Below, piece after piece: positions 13,044 to 25,342 of a stretch of DNA of 64,000 bases. The position numbers were made by a program, and so were the translations under genes. The DNA lies in NCBI GenBank assembly GCA_005281725.1, contig SSBO01000009.1:988127-1052126 (forward strand). The letters are read 5' to 3'. A model generated the notes under the pieces. That model had not been told where the DNA came from. It worked only from the letters and a program-made list of their open reading frames with translations, and ran no database searches. The DNA comes from Wuchereria bancrofti (Eukaryota > Nematoda > Chromadorea > Rhabditida > Onchocercidae). Each line of letters opens with the position of its first letter. Position 1 is the first letter of the stretch.

Positions 13044-15490
13044 ATGTTATGGAATATTCGAACTGGCATTTTAATCATTGCATCAATTCTACAGCTATTT
13101 TTCTACTTAGCTCCATGTTTATGTCTTACATCGATACCATTATGGAATTGTATTCCAATTTGTTTCCAAGGTTTGATATATTTATTAATTATTGTGAAAC
13201 AAAATTGAAATATTTTAAAAGTGATCTAAAATTTACGATGAAATATGATGAAGCAAAAGTAAGTAACAAAAAAAAAAAAAAAAAAAAATGAAATAAAAAT
13301 GAAGAATATATTAAATAAATCAAATAAAGCAATGTTAATTAAACACTAACATTAGAAGTATTTGTCAAATTTTCCCCTGTTTTTTCTTTTAATTTTCTTT
13401 TGAGAAAAATAAGCAAATAAATTTTATAAAATTTCAGTTCCAATCGCAAAATAACATGAAATTTAAGCATTAACACTTACAAAATATTTGTCAAATTTTG
13501 CCCTGTCTTAATAAATCTTTTTCTTTTCTTTTAATCTATAATAAATTTTATAAAATTTCAGTTCCAATCGCAAAACAACATGAAGTATCGCCATCATTAC
13601 CATTTCCGCTTATACCAATGTCAAGCGGTGAAAATCATGCAAGACAACAGATTCAAGTGCAGCAACAAAAGCAATACATTTCAGGTGAAAGTTATCCAAA
13701 GCAATTCAGTTCATCAGGTAATTTTCATCAATTCAATGATGTAAACATATTAGAACAACAACAACAACAACAACAACAACAATATGGGCAAGATGAGTCA
13801 TGGCAATCTGGTGAACAGAATGGTGAACCAATCATATATATTGCTGAAAGTTAGATTTTAGAAAGTTTAACCAACTGAAAGTATGATTTAAATGATTTTT
13901 AAAATAATGAATCATTAGTGCAATTAATGAAAGATTCATTTTACTAAACAGTAATGATAAGAAAGGTAATAAACAAAAAATAGTAATATTTGGAAATGAT
14001 TAATGATAGTAAACAATCTATACAATTGATAAATTATACTCAGAATTTTTGATGTTGTATTTTCAATTCTAAAAATTTATCAAATATAATTGGAATTAAA
14101 TTCAAAAAGGAAAAAGAATTGAGTAATAAATTGGATAATAATTATAAATAGGTATAATTAACTGTTATAAATAGTAAAGAAGAATTGAATTTAATTTGAA
14201 ATGAATAATTTAAAATAATTAAAGCAACACCACATCCATATGATGAGCTAATCGATACAAGCAAATTAATATCAGAACAATCACAACCTTTATCAATGTC
14301 TAATCAATATGATATTGATTATTTATTGGAAGCATTAAATGATATAACAACAATCAGTGCAACTTCCATAAATCCGTTAACAACCACAGCCATCGAAGAA
14401 ACTTTAGAAAGTAAATCAATTTGAATGCTACATTACATGCTGGTTCTTTTTTTTTTTCTTTAAGTTTCACTAAATTATTCAAATTATTTGATTAAAAACA
14501 ATTTTAGATTCAAAAAATAATTTACAACGGGCAACATTTAATGTGTTGAAACGACAAAAAAAAGTGAAAGATGCAGTAAGTTGTAAATACATATATATTT
14601 TAACAATTTCGTTATCTTTTTAAAAAAGAAAAAAATTGAATTCGTTTAATTTGACACTTGTAAATGATTTATTATTAGGTAACGAAAATTTAAGACTTAT
14701 TTCAAACTTAAAATTAACTTGTATTTTGAATTTCAAAAAAGGAAAGAATAAAAAAAGAATTAATATTGTACAAAGTTTTAGTTCAGACGAAATTATCTTG
14801 CAAGACAAGCTATATTTCCATCTGCTGTATGCAATAGTAGAAGACTTAAAAGGGTTATATTACAGGTAAAAGTAAATAGCTATTTTTCAACATTTGAAAT
14901 TAATCAATCCAATTATTTTTTAAAGTATAACAATGTGGCGTTTTATCACGCACGGTTTACGTGTAAATAGTAATAGGTGAATAGCGTAAACATAAATGAG
15001 AATATTCCCAGAATTAATCGTAAACCAGTCAGTAAAGACTGATAATGCATGCTACAGTTAAGAGACTTACGTTTTAAACAAAAAATTCACGTGTGTTAGC
15101 GTATAAGTCAACGTGTTGCTTACGTTTTAAACAAAAAATTCACGCATGTTGGCGTGTAAGTTAACGTGTTGCTTACGTTTTAAACAAAAAGTTCACGTAT
15201 GTTAGCGTATAAGTTAACGTGTTGCTTTAACATTAATATAGTATATTATCAGATAACAGATAAGAGCAATTCTAATGGATAATATATTACGGAATGCAAA
15301 ATTTAATTTACAGGCAATAACAGATGACGTATCGGAATCGAAACATAGCGTGACGGAAGCAGCTGAACACGCCTATCAGGGAATCAAATTTGACGTAATT
15401 TGCGCGGAAGGTGATTTTAGCTATACCATCCATGCAAAGAAATATTGTGAAGTTACGAAAAAGAATATAACTTGTTTTGCATTTCGATAA
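13044..15490 (+). CDS. secreted ground-like domain protein (hedgehog-related family)
   Basis: Six exons are proposed: 13044-13170, 13562-13849, 14225-14410, 14508-14575, 14782-14865 and 15314-15490. All phases are consistent, giving 309 aa. Residues 1 to about 28 form a strongly hydrophobic signal peptide (MLWNIRTGILIIASILQLFF...). A middle region rich in Gln/Ser holds a nine-Gln run near residue 110. The C-terminal 70 residues match the ground-like domain: AVCNSRRLKRVIL, then FDVICAEGDFSY, YCE and ITCFAF, with the four conserved cysteines. Ground-like proteins are nematode-specific, secreted and related to hedgehog signalling proteins; several act in cuticle or epidermis, but the role here is inferred. 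The start at 13044 gives the signal peptide, whereas the overlapping frame from 13049 does not join to later exons. Exon 3's acceptor (AATTAAAG) is weak. A duplicated acceptor sits in intron 1 and a 53-bp array in intron 5. Confidence 0.85.
13361..13583. repeat. tandem duplication of the intron 1/exon 2 boundary
   Basis: About 125 bp is duplicated. TTTGTCAAATTTT(C/G)CCCTGT begins at 13361 and again at 13487, and the acceptor TTTATAAAATTTCAG plus the exon-like TTCCAATCGCAAAA occurs at about 13423-13451 and again at 13547-13575. In the first copy the frame runs into TAA immediately; the second copy is the one used in the gene model. Confidence 0.85.
15066..15226. repeat. three-copy 53-bp tandem array in intron 5 of the ground-like gene
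   Basis: Units begin at 15066, 15119 and 15172, each starting CTTACGTTTTAAACAAAAA, then a TTCACG..TGTT(A/G)GCGT core, ending AACGTGTTG. The three copies differ at only a few positions. The array is relatively rich in CG and ACGT words, unlike the AT-rich surroundings. Confidence 0.9.
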
Positions 15491-16525
15491 AAATATTTGA
15501 ATTATAACTACGTCTCTGTGTACATCGCACGTAAAATTACAATTACTTTCTAAATTACATCACGTAAAATCACAATTGCTTTCTCATATAAACGTGGAAT
15601 GTTAATTTTTAATTACCTAATCGCAAGTTCTTTTTCACGTACGCATAAGAAACTGATCGTTCACAATACGTCACCATCAAGTGATTACGTTGGATGGAGT
15701 CTAAAATGCAAATTACAAAATTTTAATGGTAATTGGCAATGATTATTAGTATAATTAGAAATTCGTAAAATTCAAATGATCAGAAATAAGTAACTAATAT
15801 CAAGTTGGCGCAAATGTCCAAACTTGATAAAATCACTCCTTGCATTCAATTTAGAACTCATTTCTGTACTATCGACCAGATTTAAAAATGAGTTAGAGAT
15901 TGAAAATGAGGAAATATTACGAGAATCTGGAGAGGAGCAGAATCAAATCTTCTCAGTGAGATATTTCAGTAAATGAAGATGTTACAGTTGAGAGTAAAAA
16001 AGAAGATATTGAATGGATTAGAGAGAGAATAGAATTGATGAGTGATAGTAAGAGATAATAGTATGATAGATTGAGAGAGTAATATAGAGAATGATGATAT
16101 ATGTGATTGAGAAATGTTAGAGAGTGAGGGAAGATTTATTTTTGTTTGACATTATTTGATATGAAATTAGTGGTAATTCAAGAAGAAAGTTAATTTTTCT
16201 CATTTCAATTTCTGTTCAGGTATGTTTGATTATTGATTATTCTATCAGGAAAACTGAATCATTTCATTTCCGGTTATGGTTAACATTAATAAGATCTTCC
16301 ACTACATTCTTCGTTTCTGTTTCCAAACAAAAATTTGAATTTTTTTTTTCCTCATCATAACCGTTATGATATGTACAACAGCGCTTCTTCCGTTTTCTTT
16401 CTTTTTTTCTTTTCTTTCATTTAAGAATATTTTTTGTTTCACAGATTGTGCTAAAATTTTAATAATGAAACTGTCTTTTTTTTTTTCAGGAATATATTTC
16501 TGATTATAATGAATTTTATTCTGTG
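15491..16525. other. intergenic with a purine-rich tract
   Basis: Between the ground-like gene and FAN1 no exon can be supported. From about 15890 to 16130 the + strand is strongly A/G-rich (GAGAGAGAATAG-like words). An acceptor-like TTTTTTCAG at 16481-16489 lies 36 nt before the FAN1 start and could be a spliced-leader acceptor. Confidence 0.5.
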
Positions 16526-19500
16526 ATGAAATTTTTAACTGAAATGGCTCTTTTAAAAGCATTTCAAAAACAATCGGAAAAGAAGCCATGTCCTATATGT
16601 GGTTATCTCGTTACACGAGGATTGTATCGATCACATTTAAATCACTGCAAATTACAACCTGATGATGATGATTGCACAGTATGTTATCAAAGTTTTTCAT
16701 AAAAATTTATTATTTTTTAAGTGCTATCGAAGTTTTATTGTTTTATTTTATTTTTATAGTAATGGAGCAAAAAGACTGATAGATAAGGAAGAATGAATTA
16801 GAAATTTGGAATATGAATGTTTTGTAATGTTATCTCTCGGCAAACGATGATTTGATTAATATGTTTTTTATAAAAATTAAATTTTAGATCATCGCTGAAG
16901 TGTGTGCTAAGGATAGGAAACGAGAAGCTGTTGAGAGTTTAATTAGTTCAGAGAGCAGTGATGATTTGTTCAGTAATTTGGGTAATGAAGAGATAGCAGA
17001 AGAATCAGATGATAATAGAAATGATTCAAATGTTGTCAACAATGAAGAAACTTCAACTGATGCAAACGAATACAATCAAATGGCTGAAAATGTTATGAAA
17101 GAAAAAATAAGAGGCGATATGCCATGTAGAACATTTAACAATTTTGCTAGAAAACGCACGAAAAAGATTGAGGTATTATCAATAAGCAAAAGAGAAGAAT
17201 TAGATATCTGGCATAGAAGTTTTTTCAAAAAGAATTATATGCAAGCATATCTAATTTCACAGCTAAGCAATGAAGTTTGTTTTAATATGAAATGACTGTT
17301 TATTGATAATTTAGCTTTTCCCTTCTGAAACGACGAAAACGATGGAAGCTATCCAGAAAATTGATTCGCAGCTTCTTATGTCAGTGGAAAGTAAAAGTGA
17401 AATGTCACAGCCAAACAAAGCAATGACTTCAGCAGCATTGAACGAGTATTCTGAATATGAAAAAATAGAGGACAATCAGAATAAAACAAAGTATTTAAAT
17501 AATAAATTTAAATTTTGTTTAATCTTTTCTTATTTCACAGGAATATATTTTAGAATATTATCAAGCATCATTTCATTTTTTCTATTTTTAAAGAAGACAA
17601 AAATTTCTCTCTTCACTGTGTAACAATGATTAAAATTGAAAGTTCGAATAGTAAGTCTATATAAAATTAATAGGTTTTATCCTTTAGGGAGTTTTTTCAC
17701 TGTAAAGCTACAACCAGCAGTGAAGTCAAATTGGAAATTAAAATGAAAACGAGGCAAAATTTGTTTGATACTCTAGAAAATATTAAATCTTACCTTAACG
17801 TTTGTAATTGCGATCTTGTGAAGAATACTCAAATCCTATCATATGACAAAGATGTTACGATTGAAGGCGCACAAGTCGGTTCACCATATTATCTTACGTT
17901 ATTCCACAAAATAATGAAACGGGTTCGTTTTTTTTTTTTATTTTTGGAGTTTTTTTTTTGAAAGATATATTTGTAGAGATTTCTGAAAATAGTATTTGAT
18001 ACAGTTTGATTTATCACTGGATCGATCTCTTCATGTCATTGAATTTAATAGATATTTGAGAGTTGTTTTCAATTCTAAAAATAATTCTTTCCAGTTTAAT
18101 TTTATAAATAAAGTTACGCTACAGGTTTTATGTAATGGAAGTCAATATGGTGAAGCACAGTTTTGGGGTGAACGTTTGCATTTGCTAGAGAAATTTATCA
18201 CACTATCAGGTATTTTTTTATTTTTATCAGTTGCAGTATTTGTGGATTTTTGTCTTTGCTCCTCTTTCCATTATCTTAATTTACCCAAATTATAAAAAAG
18301 ATTCGAAGTAGTTTTATTTTTTAGATGAAAGTAAGCAGTTGTTAATTCGATTGTTTCTTCGCAAGAGAAAATGGTTAATATCAGATAAACTTTCGTGAGT
18401 TATTTTGCTGTTTCATATTTTTCTTCGATTTGCCTCACACTTTTTATTATTGAAGAAAAGTAAGAATAAAAAAGCAACTATAAAAGTTATTCACCTTAAG
18501 ATACGCCAATATCTCTTCATCGTTGAATCCATTATTCAATGAATTATTGCAAGCTGAACTTGTTGATTCAAGTTAGTAAATTTTACTGTTTGATTTTTTT
18601 TTACTAAGGAGTTTTAATTTGTTTCATTTTATCCATTTTTACCCACTTTTGATCCATATTATAATTTTTGTAAAAAAAGTATTAAGATTTATATATTATA
18701 TATATTTATTATTTAGTATATATTTATTATCTAGTATGTTTCTCCCAATTGTTAGTATACCACAAAAATATTATTTACTGGAAAGTTTGTTTCAGGTCAC
18801 TCATCATTACTTGAAATTGAAGAAGCCGTACATCTCTTACATGCTTCATCGTTAAAATCTGTTGCGAAGCACTTCAAATTAGATTTCAACAAAGGCAAAA
18901 TTGAAATTTGTCGTTCACTTTTAAAATTTGCTACGCAAAAAAATGTTTTCGGAATTACTATGGAGAAACGAGTGCTGAATAAGTAAGTGAACTTAGAATT
19001 GAATCTTAATTCGATTTGTAAATCTTTTAATGAAAATAGTCGAACATGAAAGTGCAAATAAGAATGTGTAAATTAGCGAAACATTAACAGGTACTAAGAT
19101 TTTTCCTACTGCTCGAAATTTGAATATTACTATTTTTTGGATCTGTTTTTACGAGTTTAAAATTTATTACTTTTCAGTTTTTGATTTATTTAATGAAAAA
19201 TAAAAACTGTAGAGTCAAAGAGGAACTTGGCCCATGTTTTCGCATACGCAATGAGATCGTGAATATTTTTTCTGCGATTTTTACAATTTATTCACCGATG
19301 GATATGAATTCCGCGTTACTTTTCGACCAGCCTTCTGTTAATTTACCCTCCCAATTACTGTAATTTGTCTTTCTCAATCATTTAAAGTATTAAAGAATGT
19401 TTTGCTAATATTCATAAGTATAAGATTAGACTTTATAATTAACATTTACTATTTTAACATTCAGGTTCGTTTTGCTGCAACTCGATACGAATAAACTTCG

Positions 19501-22500
19501 TTTTTCTGCTCCTTGTAATTCTTGTTTGATAAATATTTATACGGACGCCGAGAAACTTTTCAGGTAGCATAGAATATTCATTTTTCTAATTTTGTTTGTT
19601 AATAATTCTGTAATTTGAAAGGATAATTTTAAATTTTGAAGCAATATTTTGTCTTCCAGGTATATTAAAGCAAAAAAATTGGAAGCTGAAATAGCTGATC
19701 TGACGCAGCGTGGAAAATGGACTGAAATAATTGATTGCGCTAAGAAAGCTCGCATCAAATTTCAGGATGCCTATACTGTACAGCGGTAAGCAGTATTCAC
19801 AAATAATTTATCCTTTTCATTTATCGCAACAATAAGATTATTAGAACTTTTCATTATTCCGTTGATTTGAATTTATTCATTTAGCAATAATTCTAAGAGT
19901 TACAACTAAGCATATCTTTTAAAAATTTGGCACTTTTAAAAATATATCTTTTCAAAAATTTTTGCTTTGCATGCAAGTTAGTCAATTCATTTCTGATTAA
20001 TTTATTAATTTTTCTATATTCTGCAAAACTTACAAAAATTACATCCGTTCTGTTGATGTGGAAATTAATGATTGGTTTGGTTAAGTTAACTAATTAAGAT
20101 CTTTGTCCTTGTTGTTGCAGGCAATTCTATGAGTCTTTAATTGATAGTCTTCGGCGATTCACCGATCTTCATGTATATGCAAGGTTTATCTTTCATTCTT
20201 TATAGTACATTCACTTTTTACATTCAGAGTAGACATTCACTTTTTTGAGTTTGTCCTAAAGAAATAATTCAGATAAAAAATAAAATTGAATTTATGTTCC
20301 TATTAAAAAATCTATAATTTCTTGTTTTGTTAAGATTTCTTGCTTTTATCAGATATAGTTGCATCATTTTATATCCTTTATTTTCTTCCATCCAGGTGTA
20401 TATCACATGGTGTTGATGCACTGGAAAAGATCAGAGATTATGCTGAAGCCGTTATATGGTTGGAATATATGTTGCATGCTATGGGTAGAGTAATATTACT
20501 GTTTCATTTTATTTAAGTATTATTAGATTAAGTTTGTTTTTGATTTGTTGCTTTTTTTTTGTACCTATATTTCTTCAGTGATTGACTTCTCACGTGTATT
20601 ATAGATTTAAAAAAAAAGCGTTTATTACTGTTTTAACGTTATCGCATATTTTCTTCCGATATACTATTGTTCAGGGAACACTTAGATTATGAATAAATTT
20701 AATCTTACAGTAGTTAAGAATAAAAGTTTCAATAAATGTGGTGGTTCTATTTTTCAAATATAAATTTAACTAATGTCCGAAATGTTTTTAATCCTTTTTC
20801 TTTTTATATGGGTTTTAGGAAGTTATCTAAGTTTGTTAATATTTTGTTGAAATTACAGCTGTTGTATTTTTTTTTTCTTCTTTTTTAGAATTTAAACTTA
20901 TTCTTGCTAATGCTCGAGGTGGATGGTGGGATCGATTAGCATTAAATTTTGATGCACATCTGAAAGATAAAGATAGCGCAATGAAAGCTGTTATTGCTGG
21001 TCTGAAAGATCCTGTTTTAGGTGACAAAGATCGTTTGTCTCTGCAAGTTTGTTTATTTTTCTGATGTTCAAATTTTGATTTATTATTCATATAGAATATG
21101 AATGTTTTGTAGTTTTATCTCTCGGATTTCCCATTTCTTTTGCTTGTTAAATTCTTTTCAATTTTTCTTTTTTTTTTTTTGATTTTTATTGGTTTTAGAA
21201 ATTTTTTGAAGAGCTAAATTTGTTCATGTTGTAGGACAGAGGTCGTAAACTTTGTTCAGGATGGAAAGGACCTTTGGAAGAGGAGGATCTTGAAAAAATT
21301 AATATAAAAGGCTCTGTAGTGGGTAAAAATCTTGGCGAATCACGAATTAACAGATTTCTTATTAATAAGTGTGTTTTTTTGTTTTAATATAGAATTTCAT
21401 GTTTCATTAATTCTTAAAAGTTATATTTTGCATATATCTGAATTCTATTCCAGAAATGGAGTATCTTATGAATGCAGCGTTGAAGAAGTGGCATTGGATC
21501 ATTATTTGAGAAAAAAAGGTTTCAAAGAAGGTTTGTAGTTATCATTTTTGGTAATTTATCTAGTGATAAATCAGTGCAGTGCAGTGTTTGTGTGCTAAAA
21601 ATTAGGTAATGATCTAAACTTAGTCACAGTTAGAGGATTTACTTCAAGTGTAACTAATCAATGTCAATTTTATCAAAAATAAATTGAAAATGAGCTTAAG
21701 TATAAGATATATTGATTAGGTAGTATGTTTGTAGACACATAATTGGATAACTTTCTGTTTTGTTCGCTATTTTTTAAAGTTTTTATGAATTATTGTCAAC
21801 ATCATGTCGTGTTTTATATGCAGGAGTACATGCAGAAGGTGCAATTTGGCATACCATATTTGGACTTTTATTTTACGACGTTATTTTTGATTCAGCTGTT
21901 GAAAATGTATGGTTCAGCGAAACACAGGTATGTGAAATTATTTTTAGTGAACTTCTAGATTTTGAATTATTTTCAGTTTCAGGCTATAAGATAGCATTTT
22001 TCCTTAACCAGGAATTAGTAGAATTGCTTGAGATAGTGAAGTATAGTGAAGAATTATCTATGAAATTTTACCATTATATGATTTATTGCTAGATGAATCC
22101 GGCAGACTTGAACAGTCGAACTTTCTACGTCAATCGACAAGATCTTTTCGAATTACGCTTTAAAGAGATTGAAGAAGCAGATTTTGATGATTTATTACTG
22201 GAAATGGAGAGAACATACAATAATTATTATGGGATAACCAATTCAGAGATCACATGGAATTGTTTTACTGATTTTGAGCAAATTAAAGTTAGTAAATTTT
22301 TATTTGTCAATTAATCATTCCACTACTATGTGTAGGAGACTTTCATTGTATCAAAAAGTTTTGACACATATTCTAAACATTCACACAAATTTCCTGCTGA
22401 TAATAGTATTTTTAAAGTTTAGGGGATAGAAATAACCTAAGCATTGCACCAAATCTTGCTAAAGTTAGGTAAGTATTTTAAGCTTTAATATTTTTTATCT

Positions 22501-23206
22501 AACAGCAATTAGCGTCTTGGCATCTTTGAAGAGAAAATAATGACGCGGATCTTTTTAGCGTTTTATGATCTGTTGTCCAATAGCTGTCCTTTGCGCAATT
22601 ATTCGTCGTCTCATTACTGATTATCGAAATTGTCGAAGTGGATTTCCCGATTTAACTATTTGGAATGATGAAAAGAAACTTCTGGCTGTATGTTCATTGC
22701 TAATTTTGACAGTTTTATCATCGCTGCATTCTTTTTGACGAATAAATTTCATTCTAATATATCTTATGTTCATATTTTCCAACTAAACTCATTTCTTTTA
22801 TTGTAATATATTAAATATAATATTAGAAAGAAGTATTGTAGATTTTATTTTGTTTTTTTTAGAATTTCAAATCTTATTGCAGGTTGTAGAAGTTAAAGGC
22901 CCTGGTGATAAATTATCGACTAAACAGCGTTTATGGTTAAGTTTCTTTAAAAATCAAAATATAATGGCTCATGTTTGTCACGTTTCTGGTAAGCATTATT
23001 GTCATTTATTTACTTTAAAATTTCTAAATTTTGGCAATTTATTGTTGTCAGTTGAGAAAATTGTACTATTGGTGGCCTGCTCATATTTATTCTTATATTC
23101 TTGTCGTATTTAGCTGTTAAATTTATTTGTTATGTTGACTTTATCATGTTAACTTGTTCCATAGCATTCTTTTTTTGCAGCTCGAAATCCAAGAAAGCTC
23201 GACTGA
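16526..23206 (+). CDS. fan-1: FAN1 structure-specific nuclease (UBZ-SAP-TPR-VRR_NUC)
   Basis: FAN1 cleaves branched DNA in interstrand-crosslink repair. Model: about 916 aa; exons 16526-16678, 16888-17172, 17315-17490, 17688-17922, 18125-18209, 18325-18394, 18501-18571, 18796-18982, 19178-19359, 19465-19563, 19660-19785, 20121-20183, 20396-20484, 20889-21046, 21235-21368, 21454-21530, 21824-21927, 22093-22287, 22559-22687, 22883-22988, 23181-23206. A UBZ4 finger (CPIC...HLNHC) lies at residues 22-41. The 'SPYYLTLF' and 'LLIRLFLRKRKW' segments open the FAN1 core. A SAP-like segment has 'LLHASSLKSVAKHF', the TPR part has 'RGGWWDRLALNF', and 'HAEGAIWHTIFGLL' precedes the nuclease. The VRR_NUC active site is visible as FPDLTIW followed by VEVKGPGDKLS (PD...ExK), so catalysis should be intact. 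The exon 8/9 junction has a phase mismatch (see findings). The start could instead be the in-frame ATG at 16544. An AATAAATAAA at 23399 is a likely poly(A) signal. Confidence 0.93.
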
Positions 23207-24566
23207 TAGCATTGTGCTCTGAATTATCACGCTTATCAAATGAGGATGCATATTAAATAGGTTGTTATAGGACTTATATTCGCTTTCTTCAATTTTTATA
23301 GATTTATTTGCTCATCATTTTAGAACATATTTTTCTGGGTGCTTTACAAACTTCAATGCATAACTGATCCTGCAATAATATTACAGTTTTACATGTCAAA
23401 TAAATAAAAAGCCTTGCAGACAAAATTTTATATTTAATTTTAGTCAAAAATTTATTTCTTGACAACACTTTCTTGAAAAAATGAGGAAAAACAATTGACC
23501 AGAATAATTTGCGAATGAATTGATACTTGAAAATAGCTGAATTAAAACTGAAACTAATATCTGTCATCAAACACTGATTTATTACATTCAATAGAACAAA
23601 TTCAAAGTTTCATTTTCAAGGCTTTTTAGTAGTAAATGAAATTAATATCTGTCACCAAAACCTTTTACCACTGCTACTCACAATCAATCAAACATTCTCA
23701 TGTCATGCATCAATAAGGTCTCAAAAATTTTTTTTCTGTTCAAAATTATTTTTTAGAAAATGCATTTTAGTTTCAAAAAATTTGGATTGAATTAGAAATA
23801 AAACATTAAAGATTTCTTAAATCATCAAAGAAAATTTCAGTGATTAGTTTTTCTTTTAAATCTGGTCTTTCTGATTTTCTGTTTATTCCTGTTGTTATTT
23901 CTATGTTGTTGATTTACGGTGAAAAAAAAAATTACTTTTGAAATTCACAACTTTTAATCCTTCTTAATTTGTTATATAGGATAAATGAAAAATAAATTCC
24001 AAGCAAATTGTATTATTTTCTATGATTTCTTATGCAAATAATGGTTGGTGCATTACTTTGTGATAAATGCTAAAAATTTCATCCAATAAAAAGAAAAAAA
24101 AAAAGAAAATGCTAACAACGAATCGATAATGACTTGTTTATACATTCTTTAGAGAGAGCTTGTGACAATTATGGATGACAACAGTAAGTGTGTGCATTTT
24201 TCTATTTCATACCTTTTTGTTTTTTTTAATTCATACATAATTTGCATACAAATGAGAAATAATTATCAGTCTTCTAATTCCTTTTTCTCTCGAGAAACGA
24301 ATGGAATGATTTTAGATAAGATAAAATTTTGAATAACTAATAAATTTTGATTTCATTTGAAATCTTATGCAAAATATTTTAATAAAAGATATCAAAGTAA
24401 TATGAGCGCTATTTTTTAGGATAGCAAAGATAGTTAGTTATATGTATATAAATTGAGAAAACTTGCATTTTTGCATTGCAATTTGAAATAATACTGTTAG
24501 AATTGTTGAAATGCACTCAAATACAAAATAATACAATTTTTGAAGTTAAAATTTTATTTATTCGAG
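23207..24566. other. intergenic; FAN1 3' UTR then no recognised gene
   Basis: The first 200 bp hold the likely FAN1 3' UTR, with overlapping AATAAA signals at 23399-23408. The rest is AT-rich with no exon I can support. Confidence 0.5.
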
Positions 24567-25342
24567 ATGTATTCACCAGGAATGGTTGTGATATTTTTAT
24601 TGATTATACTATGGAATATATCAATTATCATTAATTATATCCAAATTAATAATGGTGGTGATGATGATAATATGAAAATGATTGATGAACAATTTTTTGA
24701 TGATAATAATATCACAAAATATTACAACAATGAATATATCGATAATGATTACAAGTATACTGAACAGAGAGGATTTATTATTGAAGAATTTAAGAATAAA
24801 TCATTAAAGTTTACGATAAATGAATCAAATCGTTTTAAAATTTCCTATCCACCAGCTGAATATCGTTTCTTCAGATCAATGATTAATCATAATCTCTGTT
24901 ATCAGTACACTTTAGAATGCATTTATGTGAGTTTTTTTCTTTTTTTTTTCTTTCCAATTATTAAAATTCCTAACAAAAATGTTAATAATTTTTTTTTAAA
25001 GTGTAAAATGCAATATTTTAAACAATAATATGTATTAAATGAAACTTAATTCTCAATTCATATCAAAAAGATAGATTGCTAATATTATGAATAATGTCAT
25101 TTACAAGTAATTAATATCCTGAAATAATCATCACTGTTATATAATAATTCTAATTTTAAATAATTAAATGATAATTCTAATTTTTGCAGTATCGATCGGA
25201 ACATTCACGTAGCAAATTATCAATTGATGAAAAAACTGGTGAAGAATACAATCCGTGTCAACGATTCGTTGAACCATGTTTTGGAATTTCTGAATACGAA
25301 TATAAAGCTATAAAGAAATTTAAAAGTTTAAAAGATTATTAA
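24567..25342 (+). CDS. small unrecognised secreted or signal-anchored protein
   Basis: Two exons (24567-24926 and 25190-25342), split by a GTGAGT...TTTTTGCAG intron in phase 0, encode 170 aa. I do not recognise the family. The N-terminus MYSPGMVVIFLLIILWNI... is a strong signal peptide or signal anchor (residues about 6-28). An Asn/Asp/Tyr-rich acidic stretch follows (about 35-75), then a basic C-terminal half with four cysteines in the pattern C-x8-C, then NPCQRFVEPCFG. The spacing suggests two disulphides in an extracellular domain. The ATG at 24567 is chosen because the open frame before it contains no other ATG. It stands alone, with 1.4 kb upstream and 2 kb downstream empty. The splice sites and cysteine pattern make it a credible gene; a nematode-specific secreted protein is the best guess. 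Confidence 0.65.

Noticed and set aside
13049..13291. Frame starting MEYSNWHF at the ground-like gene
   Set aside because: It is out of frame with the ATG at 13044, which gives a signal peptide and joins exon 2 correctly.
14636..14869. 77-codon plus-strand frame
   Set aside because: Wrong frame over exon 5 of the ground-like gene; the other frame gives the conserved AVCNSRRLKRVIL segment.
17173..17295. Read-through of FAN1 exon 2 (VLSISKREELDIW...)
   Set aside because: No donor in the extension keeps phase with the next exon, while GTATTATC at 17173 does.
17996..18124. Extension of FAN1 exon 5 upstream (open frame beginning FDLSLDRSLHVIEF)
   Set aside because: Open by chance; joining 17922 directly to 18125 gives the conserved YYLTLFHKIMKR-VLCNG order seen in FAN1.
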